A DNA stretch of 13,951 nt from CAYVGO01 sp964450725 (GTDB taxonomy: Bacteria > Bacteroidota > Bacteroidia > Bacteroidales > UBA932). Shown one piece after another: positions 6,347 to 13,793 of this stretch. Numbering within the stretch: position 1 is the first letter of the stretch; every line of letters starts with the position of its first letter. The stretch covers positions 1 to 13,951 of the forward strand of contig CAYVGO010000058.1 in assembly GCA_964450725.1 (NCBI GenBank), in the 5' to 3' direction. The notes under the pieces were generated by a model. It saw only the letters and a program-made list of their open reading frames with translations, did not search any database and had not been told where the DNA came from. The position numbers and the translations under genes were made by a program.

Positions 6347-9300
6347 TTAAAATGTTAGATTTACACCAAAGCCGTAACTGCTGGTTTGCGGTGGAGAAAA
6401 ACGTTCAAACGCTCCTCCCATATTATTATTTCCTTGAGAACTTTCAGGGTCAATATTGGGTAAAGTTGTCCATAATAAAAGATTACGTGCATAAACCGAC
6501 AGGGTAAGTTCTATATTTTTACGTTCCAATACTTTTGCACTCAAACTGATTTCCCGTAATTTTAAAAACGAAGATTCAAAGATGTAAGCTTCATCAATAT
6601 TTCCTAAGATATCTCCATAATAATACTGATAGGCAACCTCATCACCTGCACCACCTCTAACAATATTATTGGGAGTTCCGTCAGACTTATATCCATTGAC
6701 AATAAACGGTTTTGTTCTGTCTTCGGTTTCTTTGGAGAGTCCGTAAACATAATAGAGACCATTCGTACCGGAATACATCACTCCACCCTGTTTCCAATCA
6801 AATGTAGCGGCTAATGTCAACCATTTGTATCTGACAGTTGTGTTGAAACCTAATGTAAAATCTGGGGATGCAGAGCCGAGCACTCCGGAACCACCTTGCA
6901 TCGGCATACCGTAGTAAGGTGATGTAGGGTCTTCATCTACCAATATTCTTCCTTGATCATCTTTTTTGAATTGTCCTCCGTAAATTACAGGAAACTTATC
7001 TCCAATTCCGGCTCTGACTTGCGGTGTAACAAACCCTCCCAAGAATATACTTTCTACACCTTCGGCAAGTGATTTTACATAGTTATCTATTTTAGAAAAA
7101 TTAGCGCCAAGTGTCCAATCTACGTCTTTTGTTCTGATAGGATTGACAGATAACACAAGTTCATGAACATTGGAATAAATGCTACCGCCATTGGTTTTTA
7201 AATATTGGACTCCTGAAGAACCTGCCAAAGGAACATCAAAAATCTGGTTGACTACATCTTGTCGAGAAAATGTGTAATCAATGCCAAACAACCCTTTAAA
7301 GAATCGAACATCTAATCCTACCTCCCACGATTGTGTGTTCTGAGGTTTCAAGTTTGGATCATAAATCACATAATAAGGAATAAAACTACTCACTCCGCCA
7401 ACAGGATAGATGATCGGATTACCGCTCCACCAACTACCGCTATAATCGGGTTGATAGTAAAAATTGTCATAATATCTATCGGTTTGTCCCACTTGTGCAA
7501 ACGAACCCCGTATTTTTGCAAAAGATAATACACTGTTTCCTTTTAACGGTTCTAATTCGGTAATAACAAAACCTAAAGAGACTGAGGGATAGAAAAAACT
7601 TCTGTTACCTCTGGGCATGATAGATACGATATCATAACGCCCTGTAGCATTTAAGAAAATCATATCTTTCCAACTCAAATCAATATTACCAAAGTATCCG
7701 GAACTTAAACTTCTCAGATATTCATTTTGTCTATAGGCATCTATCACTGACGATTGTATCAAAGTATTGGAAATATGAGGAAATCCTCCGTAATTAAAAT
7801 TAGTACCTTTAATAGCATGGCGCTTGTTTTCGTCATAAATAGTTTCATTTCCTACCATGATTCCAAACTTTAAGTCTTGCACAATATCTATCCCGAAACT
7901 AACTGTTGCCAAGGAGTTAAATGTGCTACTTGTATTTCCATATAAAGAAAGTTCTCCACTTCCACCTTTAGTTCCGTATTCAAATAAATCTTCATAATTG
8001 GTAGTAAACGCATCTACCCCACCCTGATAACGTACTCTCAGATATTCATTTTTCCCTAAGTTGAGTTGCGGTGCAAATTCAACAAAAGCATTGCCGAAAA
8101 ATCGGTTAGTTTTTTCATAAAACTTATTATGCTTCGCTCCCCAATATGGATTATTAAATGTCAACGAACGAAAATGAATCTGTGAATATGGGTCACTCGG
8201 CAAACTGGAAGGAATACCTTTCAAATCATAACTTGGTACGGCAGCCCATATTGTGGCTAACAATCCGTCATTAGCACCGGGTATTTTATTGATTGCCGTT
8301 TGTGCGTAATTGGCTGAGAGTCCGGTTTTCCACCACTTACTCAACTTTACTTCCCCCACAAATTTTGCCGTATAACGACGCATATCCGTAGAAGGGACAA
8401 TTCCTTGCTGAGTAGAATTACCAACACCGAATGAATAATTAAATTTATCTGATGCTTGGGCAATATTTACATTAGTATTTACGGTATAACCTAATTGTAA
8501 AAAATCCCCCAAGTTATCGTATGCTTTTGGTGCTTGCCAAGGATCTAAACCTGCTTGTTCTCTCTGCGGAACAAAATATTTACCCTGTTGTAATCCTAAT
8601 TTTTCAGTATATTTGTTATTCGTATTTCCACCATAAGTTCTATCATTGGGTAAATCCGAAATTTTTGGTCCCCAAGCCATGGAAGAATTCGGAATAAATG
8701 TTCCTGAATATCCTTGCGCATAGATTTGTTGAATGTCGGGCTTACGAGTTAAACTTTCAAAACTTGTTGAGTTAGAAAACGTTACTACCGGTCTTCCTTT
8801 GGCATGTTTACCGCTTTTGGTTGTAATGATAATTACACCATTAGAAGCCCTGATACCGTACAGTGCCGCAGCAGCCTGCCCCTTTAAAATATTGATGCTC
8901 TCAATATCGGCGGGGTCTATGTCTATGGCTCGGTTGGCAACATCGGCACCAGTAACACTATTTCCGGTACTGTAATTAGATTCCGAGCTGATGGGCATAC
9001 CATCAATAACATATAATGGAGTATTGTTTCCAGTAAAAGACCTTGCCCCTCGAATGACCATTTGAGAAGAAGCACCGGGCATACCGCTTGACGGTTTAAT
9101 ATCTATACCGGACACCTTACCTTGCAATGATGATATGACATTTGAATTTCCTGTTCTGGTCAAATCATCTGTAGAAACATCTTGTGTTGCGTACCCTACG
9201 GCTTTTTTACTTCGCGTAATACCAAGTGCAGTCACAACAACATCATCAATATGCAAGGCATCTTCCTGTAGTACCACATCAATGACATTGTTATTGACCA

Positions 9301-9589
9301 AAACTTCTTGAGGTGTGTATCCGATAGAAGAAATTGCCAGAGTACTTCCTTGTTGAGCGTTAATGTTGTAGCGACCATCTCCTCCGGTAACCACACCATA
9401 AGTACTTCCTTTGACAACAACCGATGCTCCAATAACAGGCTCTCCATTGACATCAACGACAGTGCCGGATACTCCTTGTGTCTGTGCTTGTGCATAAAAT
9501 ACACTACACAAAATCAAACATACACCATATAGCCAATTTCTGACGATACAGTATTTGTACAAAAATTGTTTTTGCTTTAAATGTTTCAT
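6347..9589 (-). CDS. SusC/RagA-family TonB-dependent outer-membrane transporter
   Basis: A 1080-residue TonB-linked importer. Domains in order: an N-terminal signal with a rather long basic lead (cleavage near AQA-QTQ, about residue 35); a carboxypeptidase-D-like regulatory fold (about 38-108, with GTVVDVNGEPVIGASV and SSIGYTPQEV); a TonB-box region (DDVVVTALG, 115-123); the plug with the SusC-type VIRGARSF and PLYVIDGMPI motifs (about 178-200) and NILKGQAAAALYGIRASNGVIIITTK (about 233-258); and then a 22-strand-type barrel ending in Phe. No secretin/STN domain precedes the plug, so direct signalling to an anti-sigma factor is unlikely. The frame is open to an ATG at 9664, but the signal peptide begins best at ATG 9589, and a -7-like element lies at 9651-9658, inside the longer reading. 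First gene of the operon. Confidence 0.96.
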   Translation of the reverse strand: MKHLKQKQFLYKYCIVRNWLYGVCLILCSVFYAQAQTQGVSGTVVDVNGEPVIGASVVVKGSTYGVVTGGDGRYNINAQQGSTLAISSIGYTPQEVLVNNNVIDVVLQEDALHIDDVVVTALGITRSKKAVGYATQDVSTDDLTRTGNSNVISSLQGKVSGIDIKPSSGMPGASSQMVIRGARSFTGNNTPLYVIDGMPISSESNYSTGNSVTGADVANRAIDIDPADIESINILKGQAAAALYGIRASNGVIIITTKSGKHAKGRPVVTFSNSTSFESLTRKPDIQQIYAQGYSGTFIPNSSMAWGPKISDLPNDRTYGGNTNNKYTEKLGLQQGKYFVPQREQAGLDPWQAPKAYDNLGDFLQLGYTVNTNVNIAQASDKFNYSFGVGNSTQQGIVPSTDMRRYTAKFVGEVKLSKWWKTGLSANYAQTAINKIPGANDGLLATIWAAVPSYDLKGIPSSLPSDPYSQIHFRSLTFNNPYWGAKHNKFYEKTNRFFGNAFVEFAPQLNLGKNEYLRVRYQGGVDAFTTNYEDLFEYGTKGGSGELSLYGNTSSTFNSLATVSFGIDIVQDLKFGIMVGNETIYDENKRHAIKGTNFNYGGFPHISNTLIQSSVIDAYRQNEYLRSLSSGYFGNIDLSWKDMIFLNATGRYDIVSIMPRGNRSFFYPSVSLGFVITELEPLKGNSVLSFAKIRGSFAQVGQTDRYYDNFYYQPDYSGSWWSGNPIIYPVGGVSSFIPYYVIYDPNLKPQNTQSWEVGLDVRFFKGLFGIDYTFSRQDVVNQIFDVPLAGSSGVQYLKTNGGSIYSNVHELVLSVNPIRTKDVDWTLGANFSKIDNYVKSLAEGVESIFLGGFVTPQVRAGIGDKFPVIYGGQFKKDDQGRILVDEDPTSPYYGMPMQGGSGVLGSASPDFTLGFNTTVRYKWLTLAATFDWKQGGVMYSGTNGLYYVYGLSKETEDRTKPFIVNGYKSDGTPNNIVRGGAGDEVAYQYYYGDILGNIDEAYIFESSFLKLREISLSAKVLERKNIELTLSVYARNLLLWTTLPNIDPESSQGNNNMGGAFERFSPPQTSSYGFGVNLTF

Positions 9590-9650
9590 ATAATAAAATT
9601 TGTTAATTAATAATTCTCTTAAATTACATCTTTTCTTCATTCGACACTTA

Positions 9651-9658
9651 CAAAAGTA
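9651..9658 (-). promoter_or_regulatory. Probable -7 element of the susC operon promoter
   Basis: On the minus strand this reads TACTTTTG, a full TAnnTTTG match, about 62 bases ahead of the susC ATG. No TTTG is found at the usual 19-21 bases upstream; the nearest TTG (9689-9687) is 28 bases away. The weak -33 may mean that the promoter needs an activator, or that the match is chance. Confidence 0.4.
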
Positions 9659-10032
9659 TATCATTTCAAAGAGTTACACTATTTACCAATGGTTAATCTT
9701 AGTTAACTGTATTAATAAATACATTTTTCAAGTGTTGCAAATATTTTCTATTTCCATTACTTTCAACAACAATTTCTCACGCTAAGCAATTTATCAATTA
9801 CAAAATGACATACTATTCAGTATTTTACTTGAAAACTTATTAAAAACAAAAATTGCCACTTTTATAAACCATTATTTTGCCTTTATGAGTAGAGAATGCT
9901 CTCATACTGTATCTTTTACACTGTGGAAAATGATTTTATTGATTGACGTTTGATGCCAAAATAGAGGGAAGTCCGTCAATATTCTCAATGAAATGAGAAA
10001 TCTCATTGACTATCAATAACAATAAATTACAA

Positions 10033-10074
10033 AATCGCCACCTGCTTGCCGTATTTACAAGACAGATGGCGATT
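10033..10074 (-). terminator. Long hairpin downstream of wecB, possible terminator
   Basis: AATCGCCA (10033-10040) pairs with TGGCGATT (10067-10074). After one mismatch, CTG (10042-10044) pairs with CAG (10063-10065), with an 18-base loop. Read leftwards, the stem ends in TTTTG followed by an AT-rich stretch, so it could end wecC-wecB transcription, though the T run is short and the loop long. A regulatory site ahead of susC is the alternative. Confidence 0.4.
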
Positions 10075-10153
10075 CAAAGATAAATAGTGACACCTAAAAG
10101 TAGTTTTTTTAGATTTTAAGTTTAAACTGATATGTTAAAAACTAACTAACCTT

Positions 10154-10186
10154 ATTTCCGACAATAGGCTTTATACTGTCGGAAAT
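10154..10186 (-). terminator. Perfect 10-bp hairpin just after wecB, candidate terminator
   Basis: ATTTCCGACA (10154-10163) pairs perfectly with TGTCGGAAAT (10177-10186) around a 13-base loop. It starts 25 bases after the wecB stop. Neither side has a proper T run (leftwards it continues AAGGTTAG), so it may instead protect the mRNA 3' end or act together with the hairpin at 10033-10074. Confidence 0.45.
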
Positions 10187-10211
10187 TTATCCCATTTTTA
10201 TAACAATGTCC

Positions 10212-11372
10212 TCATAGATTATTTTTTAGAAAGTCAATAATATATCTACAAGCATTACCATCACCATAAGGGTTTATTGCATTACTCATCTGTTCATAAC
10301 AATTTTCACAATCCAATAATTTCGATATTTCTACAATCATTACATTGGGATGTGTTCCTACTAATTTTACGGTTCCAGCCTCTATTGCTTCTTGACGCTC
10401 GGTTGTATTCCTCATAACCAATACCGGTTTTTTAAGACTTGGGGCTTCTTCTTGAATACCTCCACTATCTGTTAATATAATTGAGGCTTTTTCCATTAAA
10501 AAAACAAAAGATAAGTATTGTAGCGGATTGATAAGAAAAATGTTATGCAACTGACTTTTCCCAAATGCTTCAAGAACAGGTTTTCGAACGTTTGGGTTTA
10601 AGTGCATGGGATATACAAAATCTACCTCAGGATATTTTTCACACAGTATTTTTAAGGTGCTACAAATATCCGCAAATCCTTTGCCAAAATTTTCTCTGCG
10701 ATGCCCTGTAATTAAAACTATTTTCTTGCCTTCAATTAGTCGATTAACATTATATCCTTCTCGTTGAATATCTTGAACTAAGTGTTGCTGTAATTGTTGA
10801 TTATTGTTAATCTTTTCAATTACAATATGTAATGCGTCAATTACAGTATTTCCCGTTACCACAATATTACTTTCTGCGATATTTTCCTTGAGTAAGTTGT
10901 GCTTATTTTTTTCAGTTGGAGCAAAATGAAAACTGGCTATTCGGCTTGTCAGTTGTCGATTCATTTCTTCTGGAAAAGGGCTATAAATATTATTTGTTCT
11001 GAGTCCAGCTTCGATATGCCCGACTTTAATTTGTTGATAATAGCAGGCTAAGGCTGTTGCTGTTGAGGTTGTTGTGTCTCCATGTACTAAAACAATGTCG
11101 GGCTGAACGGTCAATAGTATATTTTTCATCCCACACAAAATTGAAGTTGTTATATCATATAAATCTTGTTGAGGTTTCATAATATTGAGATCATAGTCCG
11201 GTCTCATTTCAAATAATTCCAAAACTTGATCTAACAATTCCCTATGTTGCCCGGTAACACAAAGTAGTACTTCAAACTCCTCATTTTGATTTCTCAATGC
11301 TTTATATAATGGAGCCATTTTAATGGCTTCAGGACGAGTACCAAAAACTATCAATATCTTCTTTTTACTCAT
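10212..11372 (-). CDS. wecB: UDP-N-acetylglucosamine 2-epimerase (non-hydrolysing)
   Basis: A 386-residue cytoplasmic enzyme that interconverts UDP-GlcNAc and UDP-ManNAc, the entry step to ManNAc-based surface sugars. The length is typical. Family motifs run from end to end: FGTRPEAIKMAPL (10-22), HGDTTTSTA with Asp99, HIEAGLRT with Glu121, FPEEMNRQ with Glu135/Glu136, VTGNTVIDA (172-180), ITGHRREN with His224, YPMHLNPNVR (254-263) and TDSGGIQEEAP (301-311). The Asp, Glu and His residues correspond to the catalytic set known from E. coli WecB (Asp95, Glu117, Glu131, His213). It follows wecC after 4 bases, so the two are surely cotranscribed. The final codons reach a TGA stop ahead of a hairpin. 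The gene order places the dehydrogenase, which uses this enzyme's product, first. Confidence 0.97.
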   Translation of the reverse strand: MSKKKILIVFGTRPEAIKMAPLYKALRNQNEEFEVLLCVTGQHRELLDQVLELFEMRPDYDLNIMKPQQDLYDITTSILCGMKNILLTVQPDIVLVHGDTTTSTATALACYYQQIKVGHIEAGLRTNNIYSPFPEEMNRQLTSRIASFHFAPTEKNKHNLLKENIAESNIVVTGNTVIDALHIVIEKINNNQQLQQHLVQDIQREGYNVNRLIEGKKIVLITGHRRENFGKGFADICSTLKILCEKYPEVDFVYPMHLNPNVRKPVLEAFGKSQLHNIFLINPLQYLSFVFLMEKASIILTDSGGIQEEAPSLKKPVLVMRNTTERQEAIEAGTVKLVGTHPNVMIVEISKLLDCENCYEQMSNAINPYGDGNACRYIIDFLKNNL

Positions 11373-11376
11373 AATT

Positions 11377-12582
11377 TTACTTATTTAGAATACCACAGAA
11401 ATCTAATACTATTTTTTCATCAGTAGATACCAATGTTTTGAATTCGTTGTGGGCAACTAAATAAACAACAATATCAGCCTTTTGATAAGCATCCTTATAA
11501 TTCGTAAGTTTGAAAATCTTATGTTCAATAACATTGGGTTCAATAATAAGAATGTCATAACCATTAGCGAATTGCATCACAATAGATACAATATATTGTG
11601 CCGGAGACTCCCGCAAATCATCAATATTGGGTTTAAACGCCAATCCCATTAAAGCCACTATTGGTTTTTTCTTGTGAGTTACTTCAAATTCCAGCATGCT
11701 TTTTTGAATCTTTTCTGCACACCAAATAGGCTTATAATTATTTACTTCACGGGCTTTTCTAATCAATTGCGATTCTTTAGGAAATTTTGAAGTTATAAAA
11801 TAGGGATCTACCGCTATACAATGCCCTCCAACTCCACATCCGGGCTGAAGAATATTTACACGCGGATGTCTGTTTGCTAACTCTATCAACTCCCAAACAT
11901 CAACACCTACTTTATCACAAATGAAAGAAAGTTCATTGGCAAATGCAATTTGTATATCACGAGATGAATTTTCTGTCAATTTACACATTTCAGCTGTTTT
12001 GGCATTTGTTTTATGCAATTTTCCTTGTACAAATTTAGAGTAAAATTGCATGGCCTTTTCTGTAGATACTTCATTTATACCTCCAACAACTCGGTCATTG
12101 TGAATCAACTCATAAATTGTATTACCGGGAAGTATTCTCTCCGGACAGTAAGCAATGTATATTTTATCTTTTAGTTCTGGACGCTGTGAGAATATCCAAT
12201 CTGCCATTTTTTCTGTTGTCCCTACTGGTGAAGTTGATTCTATAACATACAAATTTCCTTCCTTCAAAAATGGAATAATTGATTGAGTTGCAGCCTTAAC
12301 ATAAGATATATCGGGTTCATGGTTTTCTTTAAACGGGGTGGGCACAACTATAAAAAAGGCATCGCTTTCCTCCGGTGTTAAGGAGGCACGCAGTTTTCCA
12401 CTTTTAACGACTTCCGAACAATAAGATTGCAGACCTTTTTCTATAAAATGTAGTTTCCCTTGATTAGTCATTTCTACAATACGAGGATTGATATCTACTC
12501 CCAACACTTCAACTCCGTGTTTTGCTGTCATTATCGCAGTGGGTAGACCGATATATCCTAATCCTAAAAAAGTTGCCTTCAT
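11377..12582 (-). CDS. wecC: UDP-N-acetyl-D-mannosamine dehydrogenase
   Basis: A 401-residue NAD-dependent enzyme of the UDP-glucose/GDP-mannose dehydrogenase family, oxidising UDP-ManNAc in two steps to UDP-ManNAcA for surface polysaccharide. It shows the N-terminal dinucleotide fold (GLGYIGLPTA, 7-16, and acidic GVDIN, 28-32), ESTSPVGTT (115-123), the central EMCKLTENSSRD with Lys201 and Asn205, the nucleophile Cys255 in GCGVGGHCIAVDP, and the C-terminal GLAFKPNIDDLRESP with Lys317. The histidine before the cysteine (GGHC rather than GGSC) is typical of the aminosugar branch. Pairing with wecB supports ManNAc over glucose or GlcNAc as substrate. It is the first gene of the pair. Its promoter at 12591-12622 would leave almost no leader, and the tRNA-Gln terminator lies just upstream. 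Confidence 0.96.
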   Translation of the reverse strand: MKATFLGLGYIGLPTAIMTAKHGVEVLGVDINPRIVEMTNQGKLHFIEKGLQSYCSEVVKSGKLRASLTPEESDAFFIVVPTPFKENHEPDISYVKAATQSIIPFLKEGNLYVIESTSPVGTTEKMADWIFSQRPELKDKIYIAYCPERILPGNTIYELIHNDRVVGGINEVSTEKAMQFYSKFVQGKLHKTNAKTAEMCKLTENSSRDIQIAFANELSFICDKVGVDVWELIELANRHPRVNILQPGCGVGGHCIAVDPYFITSKFPKESQLIRKAREVNNYKPIWCAEKIQKSMLEFEVTHKKKPIVALMGLAFKPNIDDLRESPAQYIVSIVMQFANGYDILIIEPNVIEHKIFKLTNYKDAYQKADIVVYLVAHNEFKTLVSTDEKIVLDFCGILNK

Positions 12583-12590
12583 ACATTTAT

Positions 12591-12622
12591 CAAATATAAA
12601 TAATTGATTTTATAAAAACAAA
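12591..12622 (-). promoter_or_regulatory. wecC-wecB promoter overlapping the tRNA terminator
   Basis: On the minus strand TTTG (12622-12619) is followed after exactly 20 bases by TATATTTG (12598-12591), both perfect for the Bacteroidota consensus. The TTTG belongs to the T-rich tail of the tRNA-Gln terminator, so one stretch ends one transcript and starts the next. Initiation about 4-7 bases past the -7 element would fall at 12587-12584, only a few bases before the ATG at 12582. Confidence 0.75.
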
Positions 12623-12656
12623 AAGCGGAAGAGGTAGTTTTACCTTATCCGCTTTT
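12613..12656 (-). terminator. Rho-independent terminator of tRNA-Gln
   Basis: On the minus strand AAAAGCGGA (12656-12648) pairs with TCCGCTTTT (12629-12621). Within it AGGTA pairs with TACCT around an AAAC loop, separated by a two-base internal loop. A T-rich tail (TTTTTGTTTTTA) follows. It starts directly after the tRNA 3' end. Confidence 0.9.
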
Positions 12657-12657
12657 G

Positions 12658-12728
12658 TTGTTCTACCAGGATTCGAACCTAGACAAACAGAACCAAAATC
12701 TGTTGTGCTACCATTACACCATAGAACA
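12658..12728 (-). tRNA. tRNA-Gln, anticodon UUG
   Basis: A 71-base tRNA reading CAA and CAG glutamine codons. The acceptor arms TGTTCTA (12728-12722) and TAGAACA (12665-12659) pair over 7 bp with discriminator A at 12658. The D arm contains TAATGGTA. The anticodon stem ACAGA/TCTGT encloses the loop TTTTGGT, giving anticodon TTG (12696-12694). The T arm CTAGG-TTCGAAT-CCTGG is intact. CCA is not encoded and must be added, as is usual in this phylum. It has its own promoter and terminator and sits between folD and wecC, all leftward. Confidence 0.96.
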
Positions 12729-12745
12729 ATTTATTTTAACGGCGA

Positions 12746-12777
12746 CAAAGGTAGTAGTAATCTCTATAATTTCCAAA
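12746..12777 (-). promoter_or_regulatory. tRNA-Gln promoter
   Basis: On the minus strand TTTG (12777-12774) precedes TACCTTTG (12753-12746) with a 20-base spacer, a perfect Bacteroidota promoter. Transcription should begin near 12742, about 14 bases before the tRNA. It lies in the 74-base gap after folD, where no folD terminator is seen, so readthrough from folD may also feed the tRNA. Confidence 0.78.
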
Positions 12778-12802
12778 AAAACGGATTTCTTTTAACAATA
12801 TT

Positions 12803-13669
12803 TTATTTGGTATTTGATGCTTGTAAAGTGTTTTTCAGTAGCGATACAATGGTCATTACGCCGACTCCGCCGGGAACAGGTGTAATTGCACTACAATGCG
12901 GTGCGACTTCTTCAAATTTAACATCCCCAACCAATTTGTAACCTGATTTACTACTTTCACACGGCACTCGGTTAATCCCCACATCAATGACCACAACTCC
13001 TTCTTTAATGTACTCTTTTGTCAAAAATTCCGGTACTCCCAATGCAGCAACTATAATATCGGAAGTTTGACAAATATTTTTCAGATTGTCAGTCTTACTA
13101 TGACACAAGGTAACTGTAGCGTCGTATCCTTTCTGTGCCAGCAATATCGCCATTGGTTTACCGACAATATTACTACGTCCTATGACTGCGCATCTTTTTC
13201 CCGAAGTTTGAATTTGATAATAATTGAGCAGTTCTAAAATTCCGGCAGGAGTTGCCGGTAAATAACAAGGTAAACCTATTGACATTCTTCCGACATTAAC
13301 AGGATGAAATCCATCTACATCTTTTTCCGGTAAAATATTTTCAATAATTACCTGTTCTCTGATATGGCGAGGCAACGGTAATTGTACAATAAATCCGTCA
13401 ATATCTTTATTTTCATTCAACTTTTGTACTTCATCTAACAATGCTGCTTCTGTAATGTTTACAGGTAACTTGATGATTGTACTCTCAAACCCGACTTCTT
13501 TGCAGGCTCTCTCTTTTGCGGCTACATAAGTTTCGCTTGCAGGGTCATTCCCTACTAAAACAGCCGCCAAGTGCGGACGTTTTTTCCCGTTTTTAATCAT
13601 AGCCTCTACATCTACTGCAATATTTTTCTTTACATGTTGTGCTACTGCTTTGCCGTCAAGAATTTTCAT
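12803..13669 (-). CDS. folD: Bifunctional methylenetetrahydrofolate dehydrogenase / methenyltetrahydrofolate cyclohydrolase
   Basis: A 288-residue cytoplasmic enzyme that oxidises 5,10-methylene-THF with NAD(P) to methenyl-THF and hydrolyses it to 10-formyl-THF, feeding purine and formyl-Met synthesis. The length is normal. Motifs: VGNDPASETYVAAKERAC (39-56) with Tyr48 and catalytic Lys52 (Lys54 in E. coli), the VQLPLP stretch (95-100) with Gln96, PEKDVDGFHP (114-123) with Asp119, the Rossmann segment IGRSNIVGKP (163-172), and the C-terminal TPVPGGVGVMT (263-273). All key residues are in place. It appears monocistronic, with tRNA-Gln starting its own transcript 74 bases downstream. No consensus promoter is visible upstream; the closest, AATCTTTG (minus, around 13699-13692), lacks a -33 partner. 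A 41-bp repeat array begins about 125 bases ahead of the start. Confidence 0.97.
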   Translation of the reverse strand: MKILDGKAVAQHVKKNIAVDVEAMIKNGKKRPHLAAVLVGNDPASETYVAAKERACKEVGFESTIIKLPVNITEAALLDEVQKLNENKDIDGFIVQLPLPRHIREQVIIENILPEKDVDGFHPVNVGRMSIGLPCYLPATPAGILELLNYYQIQTSGKRCAVIGRSNIVGKPMAILLAQKGYDATVTLCHSKTDNLKNICQTSDIIVAALGVPEFLTKEYIKEGVVVIDVGINRVPCESSKSGYKLVGDVKFEEVAPHCSAITPVPGGVGVMTIVSLLKNTLQASNTK

Positions 13670-13793
13670 AAATATTATAATGATAAATTATCAAAGATTA
13701 GTTATTTCTGTTATTTTCCTTCGTTTTTCGTTGAATAGATTGACTCTATTTAAACAGTTGATTGACATCTGCAACATCTGTCAGATACTTTTT

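Larger units (their letters stand above)
9590..10211. other. Intergenic region of about 620 bases between wecB and susC, rich in inverted repeats
   Basis: No convincing gene is present. The right part holds two hairpins (10033-10074 and 10154-10186). The middle holds inverted repeats built on ATTGA: ATTGACG (9942-9948) against CGTCAAT (9974-9980), and TCAATGA (9985-9991) against TCATTGA (10003-10009). A perfect 10-bp palindrome, AGTTTAAACT, is at 10119-10128. The left part (9590-9700) is AT-rich and carries the likely susC promoter. The inverted repeats may be regulator-binding sites for the leftward susC operon, but that is inference. Confidence 0.6.

Noticed and set aside
3531..9589. Classical polysaccharide utilisation locus
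   Set aside because: No glycosidase, lyase, esterase or dedicated regulator is present; SusCD alone does not define the substrate.
9590..9664. SusC start at ATG 9664
   Set aside because: The extra 25 residues precede a complete signal peptide and overlap the likely promoter element; ATG 9589 fits better.
12705..12941. Plus-strand ORF antisense to folD and tRNA-Gln
   Set aside because: It overlaps two confident genes on the other strand and has no family likeness.
13670..13793. Riboswitch or leader RNA ahead of folD
   Set aside because: Only short hairpins are seen (AATAGA/TCTATT at 13734-13750 and TGACA/TGTCA around 13763-13783); nothing matches a folate-sensing or other riboswitch core that I know.
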